Below, piece by piece: positions 35,157-42,452 of a stretch of DNA of 63,448 nucleotides. The number at the start of each line of letters is the position of its first letter. Position 1 is the stretch's first letter. The notes below the pieces were generated by a model. It had not been told where the DNA came from and did not search any database. It saw only the letters and a list, made by a program, of their open reading frames with translations. The DNA lies in NCBI GenBank assembly GCA_003864455.1, contig BGZN01000006.1:1-63448 (forward strand), given 5' to 3'. The stretch is from Candidatus Termititenax aidoneus (GTDB lineage: Bacteria; Margulisbacteria; Termititenacia; Termititenacales; Termititenacaceae). A program made the position numbers and the translations under genes.

Positions 35157-35579
35157 ATGTTTATTGCCAGAAAAAATATCGCCGCCAGAGTTTTAAATTT
35201 TCCTAAAAAAATATTTAATGATTTTCGCGAGATTATTCACACGGAGAAAATGAAATATTGTGAATACCTAAGTCCGCGGGTCGAGAAAGCCAGGCTAATT
35301 AGAGAAATCAAAACCCAGAAACGAATCTATGCTGACAGCGTGCCTGATTTTGAGAGAGTTGTTGGCCTGCTAGAATGGATTGTCGATAAAAATACTGCGG
35401 ATGCGCTGCTGGCCGCCGAACTTTTGCGGGATATTGCTAGAGCTGAAGCGCGATTTAGAGCCAAAAGCGGAAACCCGGCTAATTTTATACCCGGCTATCA
35501 CCGAGAAAAAATAATAAAAACAATCCTTGACGAAGGAGATTCTGCGGAAGAAACGATAGAGCGGTTGTTGAAGAGATAA
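35157..35579 (+). CDS. Hypothetical protein
   Basis: The 140-residue protein is predicted to be mostly alpha-helical, with a basic N-terminus (ARKNIAARVLNFPKKIF) and an amphipathic C-terminal half. AAAGGAG is 7 nt before the ATG. It lies between tRNA-Glu and tRNA-Ser, at the presumed left edge of the prophage. No family was recognised. Confidence 0.5.
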   Translation: MFIARKNIAARVLNFPKKIFNDFREIIHTEKMKYCEYLSPRVEKARLIREIKTQKRIYADSVPDFERVVGLLEWIVDKNTADALLAAELLRDIARAEARFRAKSGNPANFIPGYHREKIIKTILDEGDSAEETIERLLKR

Positions 35580-35651
35580 TTTCATCTGGCGCTTGCTAGG
35601 GCGAGTTTCTATGCACGCGCTTTCCGTCGCTCATGTTCCGCTGAAGCGGCG

Positions 35652-35736
35652 CGGAGAGGGAGGGATTCGAACCCTCGGTGGCTTGCGCCACATCTGATTT
35701 CGAGTCAGATACGATCGACCACTCTGACACCTCTCC
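35652..35736 (-). tRNA. tRNA-Ser (CGA)
   Basis: On the minus strand the acceptor stem is GGAGAGG/CCTCTCC. The anticodon stem TCTGA/TCAGA encloses loop CTCGAAA, giving anticodon CGA. A long variable arm (TGTGGCGCAAGCCACC) and T arm GAGGG-TTCGAAT-CCCTC follow. CCA is not encoded, unlike the two other tRNAs here. Its 3' end points away from the phage genes. Confidence 0.92.
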
Positions 35737-35827
35737 AGGCCGTTAGATTGATTATATAGTTTCTTTTCTAAAAATTCCAAGAAAAAACAAACATGGCAAA
35801 ACCCAAAAGGTTTGTTTTTCGCATAAA

Positions 35828-35885
35828 CCTACACCTGGTGCGAATAAAAGAGGTCAGCTCGGTGTAGGAGAGCTGGCCTTTTTTA
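35828..35885 (+). terminator. Terminator with a loop that can pair upstream (attenuator-like)
   Basis: AGGTCAGCTC (35851-35860) pairs with GAGCTGGCCT (35870-35879), followed by TTTTTT: a strong intrinsic terminator. Its loop GGTGTAGG (35861-35868) is perfectly complementary to CCTACACC at 35828-35835, allowing a pseudoknot or a competing structure. It lies directly before the first early phage gene at 35917. Confidence 0.7.
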
Positions 35886-35916
35886 TTCTCTAAAAATTGG
35901 CCGATCGGGAGCAAAA

Positions 35917-36723
35917 ATGACAAACAAAAAAATACCATATTTTGCAATTTACGCTATGGATTTCATGGCGTACAAAGATAAATTATCTCCACAAGATTTT
36001 TTTGATGTGATAGAAGCAATAAGCGAAATATGCATGTTCGGAGAAACCGAAAAGACCTTTGAGGGAAAGTACCAAAAACTGTATTTTGAACACCTGAAAG
36101 AAAATCTGGAGAAGCAGCAGAAAAAATATAAAATCGCATCAGAAAACGGCTCTCGCGGCGGCGCGCCGGACGGAAATAAAAACGCAAAATCAGACGAAAA
36201 CAACCCAGAAACAACCAAAAATCAAGCAAAAAACAACCAAAACCCCGATGAAAAAACAACCAAAAATCAACCAAACATACAACCAAAAAACAACCTAAAA
36301 TCAACCAAAAAACAAGCTACCAATCCAATCCAAACCAAACCAAATACAAACCAGATACAAACCAATCCAAATACAAATACAAACCAAATACAAATAATAA
36401 ATACAAGCGCAAAAAAGGATTTTTGCGCTGATGTCGTAACTCCAAACGCGGAGTGGACGCAAATATTTTCGGACTGGCTGGAGTATAAGCGTGAAAGACG
36501 CCAGGCGTATCAATCCCTGCGAACAGCACAACACGCTTTTGACAACTTGCTCCGCATTTCAGGTTCGTGTGTCGCGGCGGCGCGCGAGATCGTGAGCACG
36601 TCGATCGCCAACAACTGGGCTGGTATGTTCCCCCTGCGCAACAAGGGTTCTCCAAGCAAGGCCGACGCCGCCCTGACCGCGGCGGTGAGTGTGCTGAAAA
36701 AAATCGAGAAGGGAGAAGTTTAA
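35917..36723 (+). CDS. Phage replication-type protein (DUF6291-like)
   Basis: Residues about 5-90 (PYFAIYAMDFMAYKDKLSPQ, then ENGSRGGAPDGNKNA) resemble phage replication/initiator proteins of the DUF6291/DnaD-neighbour type. A long N/K/T/Q-rich low-complexity linker follows (about 90-165). The C-terminal part (WTQIFSDWLEYKRERRQAY, then IANNWAGMFPL) matches the common phage replisome organiser C-terminus. GGGAGC precedes the ATG. It is the first gene of the early block, just after the terminator structure. Confidence 0.6.
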   Translation: MTNKKIPYFAIYAMDFMAYKDKLSPQDFFDVIEAISEICMFGETEKTFEGKYQKLYFEHLKENLEKQQKKYKIASENGSRGGAPDGNKNAKSDENNPETTKNQAKNNQNPDEKTTKNQPNIQPKNNLKSTKKQATNPIQTKPNTNQIQTNPNTNTNQIQIINTSAKKDFCADVVTPNAEWTQIFSDWLEYKRERRQAYQSLRTAQHAFDNLLRISGSCVAAAREIVSTSIANNWAGMFPLRNKGSPSKADAALTAAVSVLKKIEKGEV

Positions 36724-37218
36724 ATGTCGAGCGAAATAATTTCACAGTCGCAAACAACAATCGTGCAGGCGGACAAAGAGGCAATCACGAAACTGCTGGC
36801 CATAACAGCAATTCTCAAAAGCGTTACGCTGACCAAGGAGCAGATAACCACATGGATTTCCGCTATCGAAAAAGACATTGCGGAATACAAGATCGATCCA
36901 GATCGGGTCATCGCGGCTCTGGATAATTTGCGCTTCAAGCACTCTAACTTTTCCGGTTTGGACTATGCAGACTTCGCCGAGGATTGCCGCGAAACCCCTT
37001 CGTGCCGCCGCTCAAAAAACCGCAAAATATATTTAGATATTTCAAGCAACGAAAACAATCTGAAAAAAAACATTACCGATTACGGTGAGCAAAATAACGA
37101 ATTTATCCAGCAAATGAAAAAAAATCTTGAGGAGTTGCAAGTTGAAAAAGCAAAACTAGAAACTTTGCCGGAAGTCAAAGACCTTATCGCCGGAAGGGGG
37201 AAAGATAATGTCCGATAG
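36724..37218 (+). CDS. Phage early hypothetical protein
   Basis: The 164-residue protein is adjacent to the preceding stop (ATG is the next base). The N-terminal half (EAITKLLAITAILKSVTLTK, then AEYKIDPDRVIAALDNLRF) is helical and resembles small replisome accessory proteins. The C-terminal half is a coiled coil (FIQQMKKNLEELQVEKAKL). It overlaps the next gene by 11 nt. The function is unknown. Confidence 0.5.
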   Translation: MSSEIISQSQTTIVQADKEAITKLLAITAILKSVTLTKEQITTWISAIEKDIAEYKIDPDRVIAALDNLRFKHSNFSGLDYADFAEDCRETPSCRRSKNRKIYLDISSNENNLKKNITDYGEQNNEFIQQMKKNLEELQVEKAKLETLPEVKDLIAGRGKDNVR

Positions 37219-37780
37219 TTGTTTTTTTGTATCGCCAGCAAACACCAAGATGGAAATACAGATAATGCGTCTTGGCAAATTCTGCGTCAAGAGCGGATTG
37301 TCCGAGGATCAGCAAGCGGAGTATTTCAAACGCTTTAAAAACTCCAATGCCGATATTCTGGAAAAAGTCATCGACGGTTATATCGCCGAAAATATTCCAT
37401 CTCGAGGTATGCCGTCCATCTCGGAACTTTTCAGCATGTACTCGGCGGCGGACAAAAAAACCAGACCCGTGCCGGCAAAAAAATGTCCGTACTGCAAAAC
37501 TTCTGCCGGATATATTTTTGTCGAATACTGGAAAAACGGCTTTGTGAGAAGCACGGCTGTTTGCGCTTGCCCGTATTGTGAGGCCGGAAGCCAGCGGCAT
37601 ACACGCGAAAACGCCGCCTATTACGATCCGAACGGAGATTATGCTTTGGCTTTTACGTCGGAACTTGATTTCAAAAGTGCGAAAAATTCCGAAACTCAAA
37701 ACAGCGAGCCGGTGGCCTTTGATTTTTCCGGAACGGTAAGCACGCTGGCTGAAAGTTTGAGCATGGAGAATAAGTCATGA
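37208..37780 (+). CDS. Phage Zn-ribbon protein, replication-linked
   Basis: The 190-residue protein has a helical N-terminal part (about 1-85) and a zinc ribbon, KKCPYCKTSAGYIFVEYW with CACPYCEAGSQRH, whose CxxC pairs (about 97-100 and 119-122) would bind one metal. Such proteins often sit next to phage replication initiators. The stop overlaps the next ATG (ATGA). Confidence 0.55.
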   Translation: MSDSCFFVSPANTKMEIQIMRLGKFCVKSGLSEDQQAEYFKRFKNSNADILEKVIDGYIAENIPSRGMPSISELFSMYSAADKKTRPVPAKKCPYCKTSAGYIFVEYWKNGFVRSTAVCACPYCEAGSQRHTRENAAYYDPNGDYALAFTSELDFKSAKNSETQNSEPVAFDFSGTVSTLAESLSMENKS

Positions 37781-38997
37781 GCGCGCCCAGACTGCATAAC
37801 ACGCGCAAACTGGCGCACGCGGAAAAAGATTTAAAGCATTTTAGCCCGGCGCGTATAGCTCAACCGGCAGAGCAGACGGCTCATAATCGTTCGGTTGCAG
37901 GTTCAAATCCTGCTACGCGCACCAAAATTTGCCTGCTGGATTTATTTGCCGGCATCGGCGGATTTCATCTGGGATTTAAGCGCGCTGGAATTGAAATAAA
38001 AAAATCCGCATTTTCGGAAATAGATAAATTCGCCGTTAGCGTATACAAACGAAATTTTCCTGAAAGCGAGGCACTGGGCGATGTACGAAATATTAACGGA
38101 ACTGCCTTTTCCGAACTCGGCGGGAAGCCGGACATCATCACTTTCGGAAGTCCTTGTCAGGATCTGTCGCTGGCTGGAAAACGGCGCGGACTTAAAGGAC
38201 AGCGAAGCGGTCTGTTCTTTGAGGCGATTAGAGTTATCGAAAAAATACAACCTAAATATTTTATCTGGGAAAACGTCAAAGGGGCGTTTTCCAGCAATGG
38301 CGGAAGGGACTTTTATCAAGTGCTTGAAGCCGTTACCAACGCTGGGTATGACTGTCAATGGCAGCTGCTTAATACTGCATGGTTTTTACCCCAGAATAGA
38401 GAGCGGATATACCTTGTCGGATATGCTAGAGGAGCGGGTAGACCGAAAGTATTTCCTTTCGGAGAAACAGACGCAAAAGATTTTCACAGAAACAAAACTG
38501 AAAAAACAATACGTGAAGTTGCTGGAACGCAGACAGACAGACAGTACGCGAGCTGGAACGGAACTTACCTGAAAGAGTTGATCGGCAGCGATAAACAGGG
38601 GCAAAGAGTGTACAGCGTGGACAGGGCTTCCGTTACTCTTAACTCCGGCGGCGGCGGCTGGGGCGCGAATACTGGATTGTATGCCATACATAATTTGCAG
38701 CCAAGACACGGCAAGGGCAACGGCGGCAAAGGCCGCCTTATGAAAACCGCAGACAGCAGTTATTGTGTGAATACAAATAACGGGCAGGCCATCGAGATGT
38801 ACAGCGGTATCCGCAAATTGACGCCTGTCGAGTGCGAGCGGTTACAGGGTTTTCCCGATGGCTGGACAAGATACGGTGATGACGGAAAAGAAATTTCCGA
38901 TTCCCAGAGATACAAAATGTGCGGCAATGCGGTAACCGTAAATGTCGTTGAGGCTATCGCCAGAAAATTATTTTACAGCGAGGTGTGTTATGCCTAA
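37777..38997 (+). CDS. DNA cytosine-C5 methyltransferase, frame running through a tRNA
   Basis: Residues from about 50 form a full C5-methyltransferase: motif I LLDLFAGIGGFHLGFKRAGI, motif IV GSPCQDLSLAGKRRGLKGQ with the catalytic Cys, motif VI FIWENVKG, motif VIII QNRERIYLVGY and the closing CGNAVTVNVVEAIA. No ATG, GTG or TTG lies in frame between the tRNA-Met gene (37849-37924) and motif I. The only usable start is ATG 37777, coupled by ATGA to the previous gene. The first 49 residues are therefore partly a translated tRNA. The probable role is protection of phage DNA from restriction. Confidence 0.88.
   Translation: MSAPRLHNTRKLAHAEKDLKHFSPARIAQPAEQTAHNRSVAGSNPATRTKICLLDLFAGIGGFHLGFKRAGIEIKKSAFSEIDKFAVSVYKRNFPESEALGDVRNINGTAFSELGGKPDIITFGSPCQDLSLAGKRRGLKGQRSGLFFEAIRVIEKIQPKYFIWENVKGAFSSNGGRDFYQVLEAVTNAGYDCQWQLLNTAWFLPQNRERIYLVGYARGAGRPKVFPFGETDAKDFHRNKTEKTIREVAGTQTDRQYASWNGTYLKELIGSDKQGQRVYSVDRASVTLNSGGGGWGANTGLYAIHNLQPRHGKGNGGKGRLMKTADSSYCVNTNNGQAIEMYSGIRKLTPVECERLQGFPDGWTRYGDDGKEISDSQRYKMCGNAVTVNVVEAIARKLFYSEVCYA
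37849..37924 (+). tRNA. tRNA-Met-type (CAT) inside the methyltransferase frame
   Basis: The acceptor stem GCGCGTA pairs with TACGCGC, the D arm is GCTC...GAGC, and the anticodon loop CTCATAA is flanked by GACGG/TCGTT, giving anticodon CAT. The T arm is GCAGG-TTCAAAT-CCTGC, the discriminator is A, and CCA is encoded. It could be elongator Met or a lysidine-modified Ile tRNA. It lies wholly within an open methyltransferase frame on the same strand. Confidence 0.9.
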
Positions 38998-39418
38998 AAA
39001 GTTCCGTGTTGCGGGCGAACTGAATCGCAAGGAAATAATCAAAAAACTGGATCGGCTCTGGGCTGACTCGGTGAAAAAACGCGCGGGATACAAATGCGAG
39101 TATTGCGGCAGAGACAAAAACATTGTAACGCTCCACGCCCATCATATTTTCAGCCGCCGGCATCTCGGCACGCGCTGGAATGTAAATAACGGCGTATGCC
39201 TCTGTTACAAGTGCCACTTATTCACGGCGCATAGAGATACCGGAACTTTTATGTTGTGGAATATCCGCACCAAAGGACAAAAGACAATAGATAATTTGGA
39301 ACTTCAGGCGCACTCAATAACAAAATTTTCCACCGGAGAACTGAAACTTTTGGTTGATAACTGGAAACAAAACAACACTTGCAAAATAACGGGCTTGCCC
39401 GTGAAAGGGATCAGATGA
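38990..39418 (+). CDS. HNH-type phage endonuclease
   Basis: The 142-residue protein has YKCEYCGRDKNIVTLHAHHI followed by CLCYKCHLF: two CxxC pairs that form the structural zinc and an HAHH block with the nuclease His. The ATG at 38990, with GCGAGGTG upstream, overlaps the methyltransferase stop by 8 nt. It may act in recombination or packaging, as HNH proteins near terminases do. It could alternatively be a restriction partner of the methyltransferases. Confidence 0.75.
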   Translation: MPKKFRVAGELNRKEIIKKLDRLWADSVKKRAGYKCEYCGRDKNIVTLHAHHIFSRRHLGTRWNVNNGVCLCYKCHLFTAHRDTGTFMLWNIRTKGQKTIDNLELQAHSITKFSTGELKLLVDNWKQNNTCKITGLPVKGIR

Positions 39419-40011
39419 GCGATTGGACTGGAAACACTCACAGCGTGCACTCCACCAATGGCTCAAGGCATCTGGCGGTAGCGGAGCGTGAACAGCACGA
39501 CTATTACGCAACAGAGCCAAAAGCAACCGAGTTGTTGCTGGAACTGGATACTTTTTCTGATGTCTGGGAGTGCGCTTGCGGCGGCGGACACATGGCCGAG
39601 GTTTTGAAAACGCACGGCCTGCTGAGTACAGCAAGCGACAAATATGATTACGGCTATGGCAATATTTTTGATTTTTTAACCAGCCCTTTTGTGCCCGATG
39701 CTCTTTGGGACGGCGACATCATCACCAACCCGCCGTACGCCTTTGCGAATCAGTTTATCGAGATTGGTATTTCTCGTTTGTGTAACGGGCGCAAACTGGC
39801 TTTGTTTTTGCCTATCAGATATTTAGAGGGCAAAGAGCGCAAAAATATTTTCAAAAAATATCCGCCGAAAAAAGTATGGGTATCGTCCAGCCGTTTAATT
39901 TGCGCGCGGAACGGCGATTTTTCTAAAACCAAAGACAGCGCGGTTTGCTACGCATGGTTTATTTGGGAGAAAGGCTTTAGCGGTGAAACAAAACTTGGCT
40001 GGTTTAACTAG
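39415..40011 (+). CDS. Phage adenine-specific DNA methyltransferase
   Basis: The 198-residue class I methyltransferase has EREQHDYYATEPKATELLL at the N-terminus, motif I WECACGGGHMAEVLK and motif IV DIITNPPYAFANQF, whose NPPY binds the target adenine. It starts by ATGA overlap with the HNH gene. No target-recognition domain is visible, as in small phage Dam-like enzymes. It is the second methyltransferase in the phage early block. Confidence 0.8.
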   Translation: MSDWTGNTHSVHSTNGSRHLAVAEREQHDYYATEPKATELLLELDTFSDVWECACGGGHMAEVLKTHGLLSTASDKYDYGYGNIFDFLTSPFVPDALWDGDIITNPPYAFANQFIEIGISRLCNGRKLALFLPIRYLEGKERKNIFKKYPPKKVWVSSSRLICARNGDFSKTKDSAVCYAWFIWEKGFSGETKLGWFN

Positions 40012-40028
40012 CGGAAGGAAGGCAAAAA

Positions 40029-40199
40029 ATGAATAGAAGAAATTACTTTATTTCTCTTTCCGAAGAAAGCATGGAAAGGGATTTTGAGAAAGCCAAATTC
40101 TTTGTTGAAAGAGCCCGAAAAACAGAGAAAGCGAGAAAGGCCGCCCTAAAAGAAATGATGAACGAAAAAACTATTTTGAGGAGAGAAACTAATGTTTAG
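40029..40199 (+). CDS. Small basic hypothetical protein
   Basis: A 56-residue highly charged helical protein (NRRNYFISLSEESMERDFEK, then FFVERARKTEKARKAALKE) is preceded by GGAAGGAAGG. Its 3' end overlaps the minus-strand repressor gene by 11 nt, so transcription through it would oppose the repressor. Confidence 0.5.
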   Translation: MNRRNYFISLSEESMERDFEKAKFFVERARKTEKARKAALKEMMNEKTILRRETNV

Positions 40200-40359
40200 A
40201 TTTTTTTTCTACAAAATCAGAGATGAGTTTTACAACGGCATTGTTAAAACTCCGTCCGTCAGCATCGGCAATTTTTTTGAATTGCTCTTTCAATTCCGGC
40301 GGAATACGCAGTTGGGTCTGGGCGTATTGGTGGCTATCCTCGGCTTTTGTTTTTTGCAT
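40189..40359 (-). CDS. Arc-like ribbon-helix-helix repressor
   Basis: The 56-residue protein contains TQLRIPPELKEQFKKIADAD followed by GRSFNNAVVKLISDFVEKK, the strand-helix-helix pattern of Arc/MetJ dimeric repressors. It is transcribed leftward from a promoter whose -10 (TATAAT) ends 6 nt before its ATG, so its mRNA is probably leaderless, like lambda cI from PRM. It should bind the palindrome in the overlapping rightward promoter and act as the phage switch. Confidence 0.78.
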   Translation of the reverse strand: MQKTKAEDSHQYAQTQLRIPPELKEQFKKIADADGRSFNNAVVKLISDFVEKKSKH

Positions 40360-40365
40360 GTAAGA

Positions 40366-40415
40366 ATTATAACAGATGCTACCCACTTGACAAACTACCC
40401 AGTGGGTAGTATAAT
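40366..40415. promoter_or_regulatory. Overlapping divergent promoters with palindromic operator
   Basis: Rightward: perfect TTGACA (40387-40392), 17-bp spacer, perfect TATAAT (40410-40415). Leftward: TTGTCA (40393-40388), 16-bp spacer, TATAAT (40371-40366). The -35 boxes overlap. The rightward spacer contains the 17-bp palindrome ACTACCCA-G-TGGGTAGT (40394-40410), and a further half-site CTACCCA (40379-40385) lies in the leftward spacer. The Arc-like repressor is the obvious ligand. Confidence 0.88.
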
Positions 40416-40446
40416 ATAAATATAAATAGATTTGAAAGGAGCGAAT

Positions 40447-41001
40447 ATGAAAATCTGGAAAGAATCGGGAAGAAATAGATATCAATTTGATTTTAGGCTC
40501 AGTGACCATTGCATAGTACACATGGCCTGTGCCGATGAAAGGCTGTGCGGATTCCCGCAGAAGACAGAATTTTCCCCTGCGGAGCTTGAGGAGCTTGAGG
40601 CCACCAAGAAACGGCTTTTTGCCGTCTTGGAAAAGGAGCAAGGATCCCGTGCGGAGGCAGGGGAAATCGCCACTAAAATAAGGGGCGAATTTGGAATCGA
40701 TTCCCCTGAATTTCAAAAGGCTTTCAGGTCTTTGAAAGCCTTTGATGAGCCTTGCCGCGAGGCAGAGAAGGCTTTTAACGAGGCTTGCGACGCCTACAAT
40801 TCCGCCCTGCACTTGCAGGCGGAAAAATTTATTCAAAAAGAAATAAAAGAATTTTTGGATAAATACGAAATGGAACTTGCCGAAGAAAGAGATAGGGTAG
40901 CCGCGCTGCCTGTAAGCGAAACCTCGGAATTGCAGGATTGGGACGAGATGTCCGACGAAGAGGACGCCGCCCTCGCTATGCAGGAAATGCAGGGAAAGTA
41001 A
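40447..41001 (+). CDS. Phage hypothetical protein with possible -1 frameshift extension
   Basis: The 184-residue protein begins KIWKESGRNRYQFDFRLSDH behind AAAGGAG. The middle is a charged coiled coil (about 40-145), and the end is acidic (DEMSDEEDAALAMQEMQGK). The stop TAA directly follows G GGA AAG, a canonical -1 slippery heptamer at 40992-40998. A -1 shift would add 30 residues (VSPDRKAGIFKLYINDVDG...) ending at TGA 41088-41090. It is the first gene behind the rightward repressor-controlled promoter. Confidence 0.65.
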   Translation: MKIWKESGRNRYQFDFRLSDHCIVHMACADERLCGFPQKTEFSPAELEELEATKKRLFAVLEKEQGSRAEAGEIATKIRGEFGIDSPEFQKAFRSLKAFDEPCREAEKAFNEACDAYNSALHLQAEKFIQKEIKEFLDKYEMELAEERDRVAALPVSETSELQDWDEMSDEEDAALAMQEMQGK

Positions 41002-41090
41002 GCCCTGACCGCAAGGCAGGCATTTTTAAGCTGTACATCAACGACGTGGACGGGACGCCGAGGGCGGCGTTGGTTTTGAGAAAGGAATGA
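40992..41090 (+). other. Candidate -1 programmed frameshift site and extension
   Basis: Heptamer GGGAAAG is in the right phase (G GGA AAG) immediately before the zero-frame stop. The -1 frame is then open for 30 codons with protein-like content (KLYINDVDGTPRAALVLRKE). It ends in TGA overlapping an ATG (41087-41090), the junction type used throughout this phage. A downstream hairpin could form between 41039-41045 and 41064-41070. Confidence 0.5.
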
Positions 41091-41092
41091 AA

Positions 41093-41218
41093 ATGAAAAT
41101 TTTAAAAGATTTACTGGACGCGGTTGTATCGACGCTTTTGCCCATGGGCGTAGTGTTTTGCGCTGTTTATGCAATCGCGTGGCTTTGTGCGAAGTTTGTT
41201 TTTCATTCGGTGATTTGA
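41093..41218 (+). CDS. Small single-pass membrane protein
   Basis: The 41-residue product is KILKDLLDAVVSTLLPMGVV followed by FCAVYAIAWLCAKFVF, essentially one long hydrophobic helix with charged ends. ATG 41093 has AAAGGA at good spacing; in-frame ATG 41087 overlaps the frameshift-extension stop. It could be a small holin-like or superinfection protein, but it lies in the early region. Confidence 0.5.
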   Translation: MKILKDLLDAVVSTLLPMGVVFCAVYAIAWLCAKFVFHSVI

Positions 41219-41231
41219 GAGGAGCAAAGAA

Positions 41232-41420
41232 ATGACCACGCCTGAAAAAGCATTAAGTGAAACCGTAAAGCTGGCAAATAAAGTTTTGGAAACGGATTAC
41301 GACAAAGGGTTTGTCAGGCAGAACGGCCGCATGTACCGGGTGGGCTTTGATGATGATCAGCGCATGCTGGACGACCGCATTAGGTACGACCGAGAGTATG
41401 AAAATTTTGGAGCGGTTTAG
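41232..41420 (+). CDS. Phage hypothetical protein
   Basis: The 62-residue acidic protein (LSETVKLANKVLETDYDKGF, then RVGFDDDQRMLDDRIRYDRE) is preceded by GAGAGGAGC. No family was recognised. It fits in the dense co-directional early cluster. Confidence 0.5.
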   Translation: MTTPEKALSETVKLANKVLETDYDKGFVRQNGRMYRVGFDDDQRMLDDRIRYDREYENFGAV

Positions 41421-41454
41421 GTTTTAGAAACAAAAAAGTAAAGGCGGTGATGAC

Positions 41455-41637
41455 ATGGGAACGACGCTAGAGGAATTTAAGGGCATAGGAATTGATACGG
41501 AAAGCAAGGAATTTCTGGCAGGAATTAAGTACGGCCGCAATTTAAGAGCGGAAAAGTTCAAAACCTGCGTTGGGTTTATCCGGTACTGGGCAAACCTGAA
41601 CGAACGCAAAATTAAAGCAGTGAAAGAGGCGGCCTAA
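41455..41637 (+). CDS. Phage hypothetical protein
   Basis: The 60-residue protein, beginning GTTLEEFKGIGIDTESKEFL, has a basic helical C-terminus. AAGGCGGTG precedes the ATG. No function was recognised. Confidence 0.5.
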   Translation: MGTTLEEFKGIGIDTESKEFLAGIKYGRNLRAEKFKTCVGFIRYWANLNERKIKAVKEAA

Positions 41638-41681
41638 TAGCGAGTTAAGCCGCCCGAAAACGAAAGCGAGGAAATTATAGC

Positions 41682-41780
41682 ATGAGCGAATTGAATGACA
41701 TAAGCATAGATGAGCTGGCGGAATTTGTGGGTTACAAGAAAGCCAAAGAAATATTAAACAACGAAAGCGAGGATAAATAA
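41682..41780 (+). CDS. Very small phage protein
   Basis: The 32 residues (SELNDISIDELAEFVGYKKA, then KEILNNESEDK) follow AACGAAAGCGAGG, a 13-bp ribosome-site motif that also stands before the next two genes (41782 and 42453). Because the last codons of this gene and of the ATPase gene fall in that motif, both proteins end with NESE-x-K. Confidence 0.5.
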   Translation: MSELNDISIDELAEFVGYKKAKEILNNESEDK

Positions 41781-41781
41781 T

Positions 41782-42450
41782 ATGGGTATTCCGGTGCTAA
41801 TTTTTGGTAAAAGCGGAAGCGGAAAGACAACTAGTTTAAGGAATTTTAAGGATTACGGGCTTATCTCGTGCATACCGAAGCCACTACCTTTTAAGGGCGA
41901 GGCGGTCAAGCGCTACGTTATTGATGATGCGGCGGTAATATGCCAGATGCTATTAGCGTCTAAAACTAACAAAATCGTCATAGACGATGCAGGCTACATC
42001 ATGACAAATTTTTATTTAAGAAACAAAAATGAGGGTAATAAGTTTGGTGTTTTTGACGATGTAGCGAAGAACTTTAAAGAGATAGTCGACACAGCATCGT
42101 CCCTGCCGGACGATAAGATCGTTTATATCATCATGCACAGCGAGACAACGGATTCGGGCGAGACAAGGCCGCTGACCATAGGCAAGATGCTCAACGACAA
42201 AATCAATCTGGCCGGTATGTTTACGATCTGCCTCATATCCGAATACGCAGACGGTAAATACATGTTCAAAACACAAACGCGCGGGCTGGACTGCGCAAAA
42301 TCACCGATAGGAATGTTTGATTTTTCCATCGACAACGATCTGGCAATAATAGATGCCAAAATCCGTGAGTATTACGGACTTAAAGATAAGCCGGAAGCAA
42401 ATAAAGCAGAAACAAAAACAGAAACTAAAAACGAAAGCGAGGCCAAATAA
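41782..42450 (+). CDS. Phage AAA ATPase (Sak4-like recombinase type)
   Basis: The 222-residue RecA-fold ATPase has Walker A VLIFGKSGSGKTTSLRNF at residues about 5-22, Walker B NKIVIDDAGYIMTNFYLRN, and VYIIMHSETTDSGETRPLT as the sensor strand. Small phage ATPases of this kind anneal or load single-stranded DNA with a partner SSB, and an SSB-like gene follows by 2 nt. The charged C-terminal tail is low complexity. Confidence 0.78.
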   Translation: MGIPVLIFGKSGSGKTTSLRNFKDYGLISCIPKPLPFKGEAVKRYVIDDAAVICQMLLASKTNKIVIDDAGYIMTNFYLRNKNEGNKFGVFDDVAKNFKEIVDTASSLPDDKIVYIIMHSETTDSGETRPLTIGKMLNDKINLAGMFTICLISEYADGKYMFKTQTRGLDCAKSPIGMFDFSIDNDLAIIDAKIREYYGLKDKPEANKAETKTETKNESEAK

Positions 42451-42452
42451 TC

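Noticed and set aside
35346-35375. Another late-promoter copy (TTTTGAG...TAGAAT) inside the 35157 gene
   Set aside because: Spacing is 16 rather than 17, the A tract is missing and no start codon follows.
35652-35736. tRNA-Ser as the phage attachment site
   Set aside because: Its 3' end points left, away from the phage genes; tRNA-Glu has the right orientation.
40360-40836. Long minus-strand extension of the Arc-like gene (215 codons)
   Set aside because: The part above 40359 is antisense to the 40447 gene and passes through the promoter region; the compact 56-residue repressor is the coherent product.
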